A stretch of DNA of 64,000 nucleotides from positions 52,618,001 through 52,682,000 of the forward strand of contig NC_064834.1 in the NCBI RefSeq assembly GCF_024166365.1, given 5' to 3'. The notes below the pieces were generated by a model that saw only the letters and a program-made list of their open reading frames with translations, was not told the origin of the DNA and ran no database searches. The stretch comes from Elephas maximus indicus. Its lineage: Eukaryota > Chordata > Mammalia > Proboscidea > Elephantidae. This document shows, one piece after another, positions 1 through 20,667 of the stretch (the first letter of the stretch is position 1; every line of letters begins with the position of its first letter). The position numbers and the translations under genes were made by a program.

Positions 1-22
1 TATTTATTTTTTCCTTTTCTAG

Positions 23-58
23 GGGCAGCTTCATGACTTTTGGGTACCAGATTCTTAA
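23..58 (+). CDS. SLF2: SLF2 (FAM178A) last coding exon, C-terminal end only (partial)
   Basis: A pyrimidine-rich acceptor ending at base 22 opens the last exon. Read in phase 0 it gives GQLHDFWVPDS and stops at 56-58. Read one base later it gives about 30 residues ending KSFS, with a stop at 114-116. The rest of the gene lies outside the window, so the frame cannot be settled here. The short frame looks more like a natural C-terminus. SLF2 works with SLF1 to bring the SMC5/6 complex to RAD18-marked DNA damage. The assignment rests mainly on synteny, because SLF2 lies immediately upstream of SEMA4G in mammals, and on the long AU-rich 3'UTR that follows. Confidence 0.55.
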   Translation, partial: GQLHDFWVPDS

Positions 59-2065
59 GAGGAGTTGTAGCAGCACAAATGTGAACCAAGAGAAATTGAA
101 CAAGAGCTTTTCCTAGAGGGGTAGAAAGGTTTACTACAGAATCCAGTGGAATCCTGAGAAAATATACTGCAAGTGTGCCACTTGACTATCTAGTACGAAG
201 CTGGTAACGACAGAATTGCCATTTCTGAAGTGGATATGAAACATCATCTGCTTAATTGTTAAAGCAACTGGCCTTTCAAAGGAACAGAGTCCTGTGAAGG
301 GAGGGGTGGAGCACAACAGCTAATCTAACCTGCCCCTCTTGTTGTAAGCAATTATCTTTTCTTGAATAGTATTTATGGTCCTTGGATAATCACAGGAAAT
401 ATGTAAGAAAAGGGTTTGGACCAACCTGAGGGACTGAATGTGGAAACCAACACTAAGTTCCAGTTGAGTTTAATTTTCCCTCTTGGTTATTTTAGAGCAA
501 AGGGGAAGCTTAGAACTGAGTTTAGTAACAAAAGGCATAAATATCTTCTGTGTTATAAACCACAGGGAGATTTTAATTCATGCATTTTTCTTCACTATTC
601 AAGATTATAAATCCGTTAGCTTTTTAAAATACATTTAAAGAATTGAGAAACAGAAGTTTGGTGTATTGTCAGATCCCCTTAAGGGGGGAAGAGGTTAAGT
701 TATAAAGTAGTGGCTGTTTTTATGCCAAAACATTCACATGCAGTTTGTTTTGGATTTCTTTTAGGTGCATATATTTTTTTAAATACTAATTAAATCTTAG
801 AATCCTGGTTAAATCTTAGCATTTTGGCTTTTGGTAGCCATGTTACAGAAATCTGTATCGTTAAAGATCTGGACAAGTTTTCAAACACCTTGTTTTCATG
901 AGTACATGACCTTGGCAGAGATCTGGATGGTGTTTATTTTGTGTGCGTGTGCGTGTGTGTTGTGTGGATGTGTGTAAGGGAGAGAAAGCACGTATACAAG
1001 CACATGTGTGCTTGTATTTTGAAGTTGTTGCACTTGAAAACCACAGCTGCTCTAAATTCTTAAACACTGGAAAGCCATCCTTTGGTTTAAATGGTGGAGG
1101 GTTAGTAGAAGCGCACGTGCTGGTCTTAGTCCAAGGGCCCTTTGAAGCCTTTGGAAGTGACATACCCTTACTAACTAACTGATTAATTCTTTTAAAGACT
1201 GAGTGTCCCTTTTAGGAGGGTTTGTTTCCTGAAAGCGAATGTCAGCTTTTTTTTTTTTCTCTGTTTTTTAATTTTAACTTGGGTGACGTTGCTCTCCTGA
1301 GCACCCTCATGTCCCCAGTTGTCGGGGGAAAGATGGGGAAGGGACCTGAACTTGATGTTTATGATTTGAGGGGGGAGAAAATAAATTTCAAAAAATGACC
1401 TTCTACCTCTAAGTTGAGGCTTAGAAGTAAAAAGCATCCTATCTTAAATTTATCATTTAAAATTGCCTAGTAACTTTTGAGCCCATGTGAAGCATTGAGC
1501 AGTTAGAAATCTTATGGAGAAGGCTTAAATAAATCCAGTTCCCAAGAACCCTGGCCAGATGAGGCTCCAAGAGTCAGATCAACAAAAGTTTTATTCTGTG
1601 TTGTGTTTACTGGTAAGAATATTATCTTGATGCTACCTCTCAAGGGTATTATTACAAAATGCCACTTATGGTTAAAGAGATAGATACAAAGAGTTATGTT
1701 TGACAGAAGCTTGAAACTCTAGCATCTATCTGCCCAACAATAGGGGCTTTCACCTGTAATTTATACTTTGTAGATACATTATTTGTGTGTAATTTTATAA
1801 GTGTTCATATTTTTCTCATTTTGCATTGTGTAAAGTGTACAAAATCTCAAAGTATAAAATACTGCTTATATTGCTTGTAATTACAGCGTGTAAATATTTT
1901 CTAATCGTGTACATTGATGGAGGACAAGTGGGTCATTCAGGTTTTTTTTTCTTTAAGTGACCCTTTTATATTGCAGCTTCAACAAGGTATCTGCCCATCA
2001 AATTTAAAATCACTTTGATAAACATTTTTATTTAACAGTTCCAATAAAAATAATCTATTTTTAAT
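59..2065 (+). other. SLF2: Probable SLF2 3'UTR
   Basis: About 2 kb of AT-rich sequence without a convincing gene follows the stop. It has a GT-rich stretch near 935-980, possible early poly(A) signals AATAAA at 1380-1385 and 1528-1533, and the best one at 2043-2048 in a U-rich setting. A further AATAAA at 2895-2900 could serve a longer form. No mobile element is obvious in it, as expected of a retained 3'UTR. Confidence 0.6.
2043..2048 (+). terminator. SLF2: Poly(A) signal AATAAA, likely SLF2 3' end
   Basis: AATAAA followed by T-rich sequence at about 2050-2080. It is the last strong signal before sequence that no longer looks like 3'UTR. An alternative is AATAAA at 2895-2900. Confidence 0.5.
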
Positions 2066-3589
2066 TGACTTTCTCCGTTAGAGAAAAATACTTCATCTGT
2101 TTCTTTAAAGTAAATGGCCAAACGTCTGTTTGTGCCCTTATATCTATGACTCTGGTAGATGTCTTCAGTCTCCAGGTCACAGTCCAGTCAGTATTTGCAT
2201 TTGGGTTCTCATAAAAATTTGATGATTCTCTTTTAGCATAAGTAGTAGCCCATGAATTTTCTCCCAAATCAAGTATTTTGCCTTCTCCCTCTTGAGTCCC
2301 CACGCTTTGTCTCCCTCCTGCTTCTCTCGCCCAGTGAATGGGTTGGTAGTGAGGGAGAAGATGTTCATTGCACAGAAAATGTCAGGCCACTTTTGGGACT
2401 TGGCAAACAAAGCTTGCACTGAGTGGTGGTGTGTTTGGCAACATTAGACTGTGCCAAAAATCACCTTATTTGGTTTCTGGATAAGTACATCAAACTTATT
2501 ACCCTTATTGCAAGCCGAAAATTAAGGTACTTGTGTTTATGCTTTTGTGTGTAACTGTTTGCCTTTTCTAAACTTCTTTTCTTGTTATCTGGAAATATAA
2601 TTATATCGGTTATATCATGTTATGTGAAGAGGCTCTCTATGGACAAAACGCATTTATGTAGCAGTAACAGCATTTGTACATTTTCTGTCTATCTCCTGAT
2701 GGCAGTGGTGCCTTTGTCACCTTTCGGAAGGTTGGCATTTTGTCTTTGTTTTGAAGTGCAAGTAGTAGCTTACTTTTGACTTCACAAAATCTCCCCAAAT
2801 GTAAAAGATAGAATATGGCGTCATCCAGGCTCATTTGGACCATTTGCATTAGTATTTCTGTCAAAACAAGTACAGTTGGTGGGGACCGGCCAGTAATAAA
2901 ATGTGAAGTCTTTAAGCCAAGAGTATTTTTAAATTAAAAAAAATTTAAGAGGTGACCCATTAACAAGTGATGACTGAGTTGGAGAACTAGGGGAGGACTC
3001 TCCTGGTTTGTCTCTAAGGAGACAAGAGTTGGGTGCAGGTGGCTGGACCAGTGGAACAGTTGGCATGATCTGGGGTGGTTATTGCTTACTCATGACGAGT
3101 GTTGGTGCACCTCAGCGTCTGTGCATTTGTTTCCCTGGGCAGCCCTGTTAGCCAGTTCATCCACCAGCTCCGAGACAGGCAGCTTACAGGAAAATGCACA
3201 TTTCCTCTTTCTTTTTTTTTTAAGATTTTATACTACATCTGTTTAAAGTCCTATGAATGTATGTGCGTGTTATTAAAACTGCTTTTTCTCAGTTTGAAAG
3301 TGTTTGGTAATATTTGTCTGGGAGTGGGGATGGTTAAGTAACTGCAATGCCCTGTTTCTTCTCCTGTCCCCCACCCCCTGATTTTTTAGAACTAATTTCT
3401 TCCTTTTTTCCTCTTGCTTTGGATCCTCCATTCAGTTTTTTGTTACGATGTCTTCTGCTCTTGGAAAACATAAAGCCAGCATTGTACACAGTTCATTTTT
3501 ATATAACCCGGTTAATAATGTGCTGTATACTTTGCAGTCAGGAATTCAGTAATCTTATTTTTACATGACCTCATTTGCTGTATTCCTTC

Positions 3590-3680
3590 AGACACTACTG
3601 AGTACTTACTACATGTTAGGCACCTTTAGGCCCTGAAGGTTCAGTGGTGGACAACACAAACAAAACTCATGAATCTTAAC
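3590..3680. repeat. L2 LINE 3'-end fragment
   Basis: The text 'ctgagtacttactacatgttaggcacc', followed by 'gtggacaacacaaacaaaactcatg', resembles the mammalian L2 3' end (accumulated changes, no TSD). Limits are approximate. Confidence 0.5.
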
Positions 3681-4069
3681 CTTTAGGTCTCCAGGTTTAA
3701 GTATTTTCTGTTATTGGGCAAAGAGGACTTGAAAAAAGAATACCCTTGACCTGGCTCCCTTGTTCAGAGCCCAGGGCCAAGAAAAGGGAAGCCACACAAC
3801 AGGGGTAGGGCTGGGACCACCTCCAAGTTGCCAGGCAGTTTTAGTCCTAGAATGCTTTAGGTATACCAGCTGGAGGGAGACCTAGGTTGACACCTCACTG
3901 GAGAATGCCCCTGTGAGCTCACAGAACTATGCCAGAATTTCTCCTTAGGAGGAAACTACCTTGTAAGCCTTTTTCTCTTGAGTGGTGGTTGGGGAGGTGG
4001 GTACTAGCCCAGGCAGAAGCAGAGAGAGTGTGTAAAGTACTGTTTGGGAGGCAGGCAGCACAGCCTTGT

Positions 4070-4310
4070 ACAAGCTAAGGGCCTTGGCTTTGCAGTTAGT
4101 CCTGACCTCAGGTCCCAGATTCATCATGCCAGCCAGTCGATCTTGGGCAAGTTACTTAACCTCTTGAAGCCTAAGTTTTTTCATCTGCTAAAAGAAATAA
4201 TGGTGTCTACATCAGGGTCTGTGAAGACTAAAGGAGATGAAGTGTGAGAAGTGTTTAACAGTGCCTGGCACATAGCAAGAACTCCATTAATGCTGGCTCT
4301 TACTATTTAG
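4070..4310 (+). repeat. MIR SINE
   Basis: It follows the MIR consensus in order: a tRNA-like head, 'cttgggcaagttacttaacc', 'tttttcatctgctaaa' and the core end 'cctggcacatagcaag'. It is diverged, as expected of a repeat shared by all mammals. Confidence 0.85.
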
Positions 4311-6114
4311 CGCTAACTTGAGGCTCTTCTCAGATGACAGTTAAAACTGGTTTGGAACGGGCACTTTGGAGTTCACTGACATTTGGGCAGACCATCTCTC
4401 CTGAAGTGTTTAGTATATGCATTCTCTGTTCCTTCTGACACAGGGAGCTCCAGAGGCCTCTGTCCAGCTCTGTCGGTGCTGGTTAAAAAAAAAAAAAAAA
4501 AGGAAGTTTGTGACTTAAAAAAAAAAAAAGCCCAGCATATTAAAGCTGAGGAAAGGGGGTGGTGGTGATTTTCCAGCATTTGTGGACATGTCCTGACACT
4601 CCCTTTTCCTCGCTCACGATTCCCCAGGCTGAGTCGAGAGAGAGGGCAGGCCAGGAGGCCCAGCTTTGGGTTTGACTCCAAGACAACTGGCTGGGAGGAA
4701 AGCTTGAAAGGCAAAACAGGCTTCTGAAGCCCAGTGGGACAGAGGCTGCAGCGTTGCTGCACTGGTGGCAGTGCCTGCTGAAGAAGCAGCTCAGCGGTAG
4801 ATGTGGCCAAAATAAATAAAGATCACACCACCTAAAGGGAGGGTGCTGGGCAAACCAGAGGTGAAGGTGGCAAAGCAGGAACAGAAAAGCTACAGTCAAC
4901 AGGAAGCAGGTCAAGAATTTGACTAGGCCAGAGTTCTCCTGCCTCAGGGAGCCTTTGCTCAGCTTTTAGGAGTTCTTATCCACCCCCTCCACCTAGGCTC
5001 CCTGCTGCAGTGAGTAGTGGCTCTGTGCAGAGCCTGGAGCCCAACTCTGATATGGAGGTAGCTGAGAATGAGTGCTGAGGACAGCCAGTGCTACCTGCAG
5101 CCTCTTAGAGCAGAGCTGGGTAAGTTGCCTAGCAAAAGCAAAGCCACGATTGTGTTCTCTGTGTGTGAAGCACTCTAGAAGGTTTCCAGATAGAATGCTG
5201 TCACAGCCTCCCTGTGAAGCAGCCAGGGTAGTAACTTTATGGATGAGTAACAGCCTACCCAGAGAATAACCTGCCTGTGTCCCAAGGCACAAATTCATGG
5301 CTAGGTTAGATTAAGTTCTTGGTTTGATTTCAAGTCTCTCCTCCACTGTGAGTATTCCCCTCATTCATACCTTACCCGCTTGGTTTGCAGAGAGAAGTAC
5401 CAGTATTGTCAATCTGGGAGGTTTCCTACAGGAAGTCCCCATTAACTGCCTGCACGTCCGACCATAAGGTTCAGAGATGGTCTGAATCTGCATTATCAGA
5501 GGTACTGAGGTAACAGTCCAATAAGTTCAGCAAGTGCTGTGCTGAAACAGCAGTGAAGTCACACTCTTCGCCCATTTAAAGATGAGGTTCTGAGCCTGCT
5601 ACAACCGGAGGAGAAAGTCTCGCCTCAGAGTAGGTGGGTGGGATGTTGGACCCACCCCCAAAACCATCTTGGCCTACTTGCCCACCTCCTGAGGAATCTG
5701 AAGTCAGCACCTTCATTTTCCCTCAGTTTGACTTCTTTCCTGTCTGGTACTGTGAGGCCCTTCCCTCACTGCCACCCCTAAAGCACTTTTCCTACAAGGA
5801 CTGCAACATTTCTTTTTCTCAACCATGTATTTCTTGGCTTACCAGCTCAGACTTCCTTCCTCAGTCCATCAACTCAGGATTTTTTTCTATGGTCTTTTCC
5901 AAACCACCAGCTGACTTGTTCCCATCTGTTTCCCACCAGGAACCAACCCATCTCATTAAGTCAAACTTGCTTCCTCTTTGATGCCCCTACCCTTTTCTCT
6001 ACTGCCCCAATACAAGTCTGGACACAAACTTGCACATTTCTGCCATTTGCTTACCCTGCTTTCTTCTCAACCTTTTCTATCTTGATTCCCCTGTCTCTCT
6101 CTCTGTCAACATAA

Positions 6115-6215
6115 GAATAAAGGCAATTACTTAACCTCTTTAGAGCCAGTTTCCCTATCTGCAAAATGAAGCTATTAATTCCTCAGGATGGGATGAGGTC
6201 CAGTGAATAAACGAA
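6115..6215 (+). repeat. MIR SINE fragment
   Basis: The segment 'attacttaacctcttta', then 'cagtttccctatctgcaaaatg', matches the central MIR core. Both ends are missing. Confidence 0.65.
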
Positions 6216-7549
6216 GCAGGACACTCTATAGCAGCATGTGTACATTTTTAATGTAAGATTTCTCCCCCAGCTGCACCTTCCCTCACACACACCTCACACA
6301 CTTCTGTTTGCAGAGTGCTGGGAGAGGCGTATGGGGGGAGGTGGAAGTGTAATGTGGGCCCTGCTGTCTGACAGTCTGCAGTCACAGCAGCCCAAACTAC
6401 AAGGTTGCATGTGAGCAAGTGCCAAACTTTGTGAGCCTTGGGAAATTCAGAAAGATGAAGTCTTCCCCAGGGTCCTTTCAGTTAAGTAATGAAAGAGCCA
6501 CTTGAATCCTCTATACCTTCAGGCCACTGAGCTTTCCACCAGAAGAGACACAGGGAGCCATCCACCTGTCCCCCACTTCCTGCCCCTACTGTCAGGGCTT
6601 AGACTCCTAGGCACATGCAAGAGTTAGCTGTGTCACTGTGACCCTCATTTTGGTCCTTCTCTTGGGCCTACATCAATGCTGTCATGGATGAGGATGTGGG
6701 AGGAAAGGGGTCCAAACTCCTGAATAGGGAAGAAAAAAGACCAGGCCCCCCCCAAAAAACTACATGACCGGAGTTCAGGTTCAGTTTGGACCTCAGAAGC
6801 TGGATCAGCTTTAACATACAGTGGGAAAGAGGCAGGGCCTGAGTGGAGGGAAACGACCATCCTAGTAGAATTAAAGGAGTTGATTCTGAGGGGTTTTCTA
6901 GGTTACTGGTTAGGTATGATGATTGCGATGGCTTAGGAAGGGTGCCCTGGACGTTCTGGAGGAAGAGTGATGTTCAAGATGGTCTGGAGGAGAATGCAGG
7001 TGTCCCAGTGACGTGGTGAATCTGATTTACTGGCTAAGTTTGGTGAGTGGACAGGTTGTGGCTTATTTACCCAGAAAAACAGCATTGTCGGTGTGCGCCT
7101 CCCGTCAGTTACTTCATCACCTCCAGCCTGATCCCCTCTCCCCCACCCAGACCTCAACCCCAGCAGCCAGAGGGAGGGAGGCCTTTGGCCTGGTCTCCAT
7201 CTATTGGAGCCCTTCCCCCCTCGGGAAGAGAGCAGAAAGAGGTGGCAGGGTTGCAAGCAGAAGCGAAGGCCCGGTCAGAGGACAGACCAGAGGACGCTCG
7301 GAAAGGAAAAACTCCCAAATGGGTTTGCACGCCCAACGGTAAGCCAGTCGGAGGGGTCCTCAGGCTAGAAGATAGCGGAGGGTGGTGCAGCCGCCACCGA
7401 GGGACTATCGGGCCGCGGACCCGGGGGCAGGGGCCCACTCATTCCTTCCGGGAGAGCCGGGTATGCCAGATGCCTGAGGGCTGCGCTTGAGCCTTGGTGT
7501 CAAACCAGCTCTATTCTGTTAGGGTGAGGGACTCGAAGGAAGAGCCCGG

Positions 7550-7960
7550 CGCCCTTGCCCGCACCCTACTCCGTGGGTCCCGCCTCCCTGGCCCCCGCCC
7601 ACGCCCGGCTCCGCCTCCTCCCGCCCCGCCTCCGGCCGCGGCCCCCTCCTCCAGCAGCCGGGACCGCGGGGCCGCGGAGCCACGCGAGGCGGTTTGTATA
7701 GCCTGGGATCCGAGCTCAAAGGTGAGGGAGCGGGGAGTGCGGAGGGCGGCGGGGACTGGGGGCGGCGACCAAGGAAGATCTTCCCCGCGTCCAGTCCACC
7801 CTTGCAGCTGCGCCAGGCCTTTCTCGCGGCCAAGCCCCCCGAACCCGCAGAAAGACTCTAGAGCGGCGCGAGCCAGGCCGCGGGCCGCGCTAGGCGCAGT
7901 CCCGCAACCCAGGAGTCGGGCACCGGCGCGGGGCGGCGGCCTGCGGGGTGAGCAGTGTTC
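7550..7960 (+). promoter_or_regulatory. SEMA4G: SEMA4G CpG-island promoter and first non-coding exon
   Basis: A GC- and CpG-dense block with several CCGCCCC-type GC boxes and no TATA box contains a clear splice donor, CAAAG|GTGAGGG, after base 7721. I read the sequence from about 7640 to 7721 as the untranslated first exon of SEMA4G. The transcription start is inferred. The long frames through this block come from its GC richness and are not proteins. Confidence 0.6.
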
Positions 7961-8744
7961 TCCGGGATCTGGGTCGCGTCTCTCGGCGCCCGGCGGGATT
8001 GTAGGAGAGCTTGTCCTCGAGCTGCAGCAGTAAAGACTGAGGTTAGACCTGACGAGGGGAGGGAGTCGCGGACTGTCTAGGATTGGGGGCGGGGGAGAGG
8101 GTAGGATAGAGAAGGGGCTCGCTCAGCCCAGGGTAGACCGCCACCCCACAGGGCAGAGGGAGATGCCCCTGCAATAGCAGGTGGGCAGCCGGGATGAAGG
8201 TGGAGAGTCTGCAGATCCTCCATTGACCCTATTTGGGGCTCTCCCCTCCCCAGCTCCCTCCGCCCTGGGATCCAATAGTGGGAAGATGGCCAGAGTTCAG
8301 GGGGCTGGCTCCGGAAGGAACCTGAACTGTGAACTCGAGGTGGAGCGTGGGGTGTGGACGGGAGACCTTGAACCCTCTTCGCCACCGGGGTGGGGAAGCA
8401 TTCTCCGCCCCACCCATTTAGCTCCGCCCTCCCAACAGGTTAATTTGGGGTTGAGAGCTCAGGCCCTGCTAGCATACCTAGAATTGCAGTGTACATAGGG
8501 GTAGGGAGGTTAGGGAGGTGCTAAGTTACATGATTCATTCCCTCTTTCCCTTGCCAATGCTAGGCCCATGCTCCTGCCAGAATTAGGTACCCCTCTCTCT
8601 CCTGCAGAGCTGCCTTGACCCATGCACCTCTTTCCGAGGTCAGAAGTCCCCTCCAGCCATACCCAAACACACACTGTTGACTTTCAGGAAGGGAGGTGGG
8701 GTCCTGCTCTGTGTCTGTGCCTCAGTGGACACTGGCAGCCTCCA

Positions 8745-9150
8745 AGCTAGTGTGTACATGTGCTGGCCTCTGTGTGCATGTTATTGTGTATGAGGAATCT
8801 GTGTGAACAGGCATGTGCTTAAATTAATCCTCATGTGAACATGTGTGTGCCTGACCCACTGTGTGAATGGGTTTGGTGCATGTCCCTGTGTGTGTATATG
8901 CGGGACCCTCCCTTGCCAACCTCTGAGGACGTGTGAAGTGCTGAGTGAACGGGCATGTGGGTACAGCCTCTCATGTGAATATGCATGAACACACAGGGCC
9001 ATGGCCCTCTGCATGAGCATGTATTTGCACAAACCTCCCTCCTGTGTGTACATGTGCATGATTGTCCTGTGCATACATGTGTGCTCACAGCACTCCTTGT
9101 GAACATGAGCCTAGGTGCACCATGTGCGTGCACATCACCTTCCTCTGGAC
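8745..9150. repeat. Degenerate TGTGAACATG-type minisatellite
   Basis: Loosely repeated units with cores like 'catgtgaacatgtgtg', 'tcatgtgaatatgcatg' and 'gtgtgtacatgtgcatg' recur at irregular spacing over about 400 bases. Alternating purine-pyrimidine runs suit Z-DNA. No unit is exact, so the array is old. Confidence 0.6.
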
Positions 9151-9734
9151 ACGTGCGACTTAGAGTATACCTGGGTAAGCACTCCAGGCACCACATTCTG
9201 AGGGGTTTCTCTGACCTGGGGTGTGTTCCTGCTGCCCAATCCTAGAGAATGACCCTTCCAAGCCAAACAGCCCCTCCACCTGCTCAGCGCTACGCAAATA
9301 GGAGGCCCCAAAGGTAAACAGGTGTGCCTCCATAGTAGGGGGTGGGGCATGGGCAGCTTGCCTGGGGCCTCCTGCTGCCCCAGGCCCCAAACCAGGAGCT
9401 GGTGCCCTTTCTGTGGTTCAGAGACCCCCTTCTCTTCCTCTTGTACTTCATCTCATACTTCATTCTCCCCCTCTGCACTGCAGGGCTGACCTTTACCTCT
9501 TGAACAAACAAACACTTCAACTTCCTGTTCTCCCTCTGTCTAGTTCCTGGTCCCTCCCCTCTCCTCAAGGCTGGAGAGTTAATATTTGACATCAAAGGTG
9601 GGGGAGGAGGCCAGTGGCCTCTCTGGCCCTGTCTGTGGGACTATCATGAGATGGGGTGGGTCAAAGCCTCCTCCACCCTAGCCCAGGAAGCCTTCAGGAG
9701 CCCCCTCAGCGATCAGGAGGCCTCTTACAGGGGC

Positions 9735-9867
9735 AAAAAAAAGAAAACCAACTGCTGTGGAGCCAAGTCTGACTCATGGCAACCCATGTGTGTCAGAGTG
9801 GAACTGTGCTCCATAGGATTTTCAATGGGTGATTTTTCAGATGTAGACCACCAGGCCTTTCTTTAAA
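9735..9867 (-). repeat. AfroSINE with target-site duplication
   Basis: A reverse-strand copy of the subfamily containing CCCATGTGTGTCAGAGTGGA and 'ttttcaatgggtgatttttcag'. A 10-base direct repeat, TTACAGGGGC, flanks it at 9725-9734 and 9868-9877. The head is truncated. Confidence 0.85.
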
Positions 9868-10721
9868 TTACAGGGGCTGGGGAGGGCTATTCCAGGAGGT
9901 AAGAAGACTTGCCGCCATCTCCACCCTATCCATAACTGGTTGGCTTAAGGGAGGGTTCAGGTGTGGGAATGGTCTCCAACCAAGAGCTCAGGAATCCCGT
10001 GGTTCACCTTCACGTTGTTCATGTCCCAATTACCTAGCCTGGTACACGAGAGCCTCTTGCACAGACACTACACCTGTGTAGCTAGGGTGGCCCAGATACA
10101 GCTGTGCCTGTAAGCGCCTGTTTGCAGGTAGGGACGCTTGTGGCCGCCTAGCCAGAGGGTGTAGTACAGACTCGCAGGGGCAGAACAGAGATGTGCACCC
10201 CCTCAGAGAAGAATGCCGGGAGGGGAGGAGAAGTGTCTAATTAAAGAGAAATTCCAGAGGGAGCTCTCGGGCTAGGGAAAAGAAAAAAACAAAGGGAAAA
10301 CAAGACAGAATAAACAAAGGCCCATTAAACCTCTCTGCCCATGCCTTCCTGCGTAAGGCACCCACCCCCACAGGCAGTAGGGCCATCGCCGCCTGGTTGG
10401 ATGTCACTGTTTCAAGGAGCAGGCAATCTCCCTGAGAACCCTAGCTCCCCCAAGATAGGGACTTCACCAAGCTTCTGAGCTTCTTCCTCCTTGGCCAGAG
10501 GAGAGTGGTGCTGGGCATGTGGGGTCGTGTAAGGAGGAGCATTCCACCCCAATCTCCTGGATCAGAGCAGAGTTGGACTGAGCGACTGGCGCGGTCCTGG
10601 TCTGGGAGCTCCGTGGCTGCTGGGCCTCCTTCTTCAGTGCCCCCAGAAGTCTGGGGGTAATGTCATCCACCTTCCACCCCACATACAGATCAAAGAGCCT
10701 TTTTTTTCTGCTTTTTTTCAG

Positions 10722-18830
<8,109 letters not shown>

Positions 18831-20310
18831 GCCAGCTCCAAAACAAGTGCTCTGTCAAGCCAACCCGTCGGCCCTGGGCTGGGCCACTGCCTCTCTGACA
18901 CAGCCACCCTACTTTCACATCCCCCACTCTAGACCCTTCTCCCAACTTTTCCATGTCCCTGTAGGGCTGGCCAGAGTCAGGCCCAGCCAAAGTCCCCTCC
19001 TCAGTCTCCAAAGACCCATGTGTGAACAGCCCAGGCCCACCGGTGCTCCTCAGAGGTAGGTGCTCCCCAGGACCAGGAGCTCTGCAGACCCAGCCCTGAT
19101 TCCTAGCCCCTTAACCTAAGAGCTTGGGAGGAGAGGGTGCCATCCTCCTGCCCAAACCCTTCCCTTTCTCCCAGGCAGGGCTCTGCGGGTCCAGATGGCC
19201 TCATGTCACCACCCTCTGCATGGCCCTGTGTGCTGGATAGTCCTGAAGCCAGAGGAGACCTCTGCCAGCCACCAGAGCCACCTGAGCCCGGTGCCCATTC
19301 ACATGCGCACATGGAAGAATGTCAATCTGCTGGGCTGTGGTGCCCCACCCTGCCTTCTCCTGGTGCATTCTTTCTTGTGTTTCACCCTTTGGACTTCGGG
19401 TACCCTCTCAATTGCCACATCCCATTCTATCTCATACCCTCCTCCAGTCCCAGCCCCATGTAGTAACCTCTCTTGTAAGACCTTGAGCACAGGCCAGCCT
19501 AGGGAGAGAAGACTGCATCATTCCCCTCTTCTCCCTTCCTGTGCACCCCTGGGAGTCAGCCTCCTCACTCCCCTTGGTCACTCCTGAGTGACAGAGAAAG
19601 AGCTCCAGGCATGTCCCTTACGCACACATAGTAACACACACTATACCACAAATGTGCTTATATTTCCACTCACATGTACCTTCTTAGCTTCCCCTTGCCA
19701 CCACAGACGTGTGTCGGATTTGGTCCATGGACATTTCAGAGGGAGGTCCCCCTCCTGTTTAGCTGTCCTTGCAGACCCTTCCCTAGGACAGGTGACCAAC
19801 ACTGCACTCAATGAGCCAGCCTCCCTTTCAGTGGGGATCAAGCATTTGCTACCCCTAGACCAGCGCGGGGGAAGGGAGGAGCGATCTGATGTCTCCCCTG
19901 GCACATGAAGCCCTTTCTTGGAACTATGCAAAGGGCAGAGGCTGGGAGTTTGGATGCTTGGCTCCCACCCCTGTCCTACCTCACCGTGGCACTTTTAGGG
20001 TCCAGGAGCCTCGGAAGTCTCCAGGCCCATATGGAACAATCAAATCCTGACCGAGCTCCCCCAGTCCCCTTGGGTGAGGAAGACTGTTATTTTTGTAGCT
20101 GAGAACGTGGAATCCCACGGGTTTTTACTTCCCTTCATCCAGCCTCTCCCACCTCCACCCTACAATGAATGTATTTATTTTGAGAATGGCTATACTTTAG
20201 GAATGCCCCATTCACCACCCAGGTGGGTGCAACAGGCATGTGACAGAGTGGGGAGCCTGGGCTCAGCTCCTCCCCCATGTTGGTTAATAAATACCCTCTT
20301 TCCCACAGCT
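18831..20310 (+). other. SEMA4G: SEMA4G 3'UTR
   Basis: This unbroken, repeat-free sequence runs from the stop at 18828-18830 to the poly(A) signal at 20286-20291. Confidence 0.8.
20286..20291 (+). terminator. SEMA4G: SEMA4G poly(A) signal AATAAA
   Basis: It is the only canonical AATAAA in the 3'UTR, followed about 20-40 bases on by the GT-rich 'gctgtgagtggtctccttgg'. Cleavage is expected near 20305-20310. Confidence 0.85.
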
Positions 20311-20498
20311 GTGAGTGGTCTCCTTGGTCTAGACTGGCCTTTCCCTGGTCACCAGAGGACAGGCTCCAGAGCCTGTGGAGAAGCTGCTACAGTGATTTCT
20401 GCAGCCAGGGTTGGCTGTGCTCACCATAGAACCATTTGCAGAGGAAACTGGGATCCTCAGCTTCCCTGGGATCCAACTATTCACTGATCATGGTAATA

Positions 20499-20656
20499 CC
20501 AAACCCAGTGCTGTCGAGTCGATTCCGACTCATAGCGATCCTATAGGACAGAGTAAAACTGCCCCATATAGTTTCCAAGGAGCGCCTGGTAGATTCGAAA
20601 TGCCGACCCTTTGGTTAGCAGCCGTAGCACTTAACCACTGCTCCACCAGGGTTTCC
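20499..20656 (-). repeat. AfroSINE with 11-base target-site duplication
   Basis: A nearly full reversed copy with 'gtgctgtcgagtcgattccg', 'tataggacagagtaaaactg' and 'gttagcagccgtagcactta'. TCATGGTAATA is repeated exactly at 20488-20498 and 20657-20667. It lies between the SEMA4G and MRPL43 3' ends and is among the better-preserved copies here. Confidence 0.92.
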
Positions 20657-20667
20657 TCATGGTAATA

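Larger units (their letters stand above)
2066..7550. other. Intergenic region between SLF2 and SEMA4G
   Basis: No gene is supported here, and the short open frames are spurious. It holds an L2-like fragment at about 3590-3680, a MIR at 4070-4310, two A-runs at about 4484-4501 and 4517-4529, a weak reversed MIR at about 5190-5290 and a MIR fragment at about 6115-6215. GC content rises from about 7100 toward the SEMA4G promoter. Confidence 0.7.
7722..10721 (+). other. SEMA4G: SEMA4G first intron
   Basis: The intron runs from the donor at 7722 to a strong polypyrimidine acceptor ending at 10721. It holds a TG/CA-rich degenerate repeat at about 8745-9150 and an AfroSINE at 9735-9867. No coding exon was seen. 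Confidence 0.55.

Noticed and set aside
4484-4529. Two A-runs as tails of a processed pseudogene or SINE
   Set aside because: No coding or SINE sequence precedes them and no target-site duplication was seen.
7494-8033. Open frame of 179 codons through the SEMA4G CpG island
   Set aside because: Proline/arginine/alanine-rich, explained by GC content. It crosses a good splice donor at 7722 and resembles no family I know.
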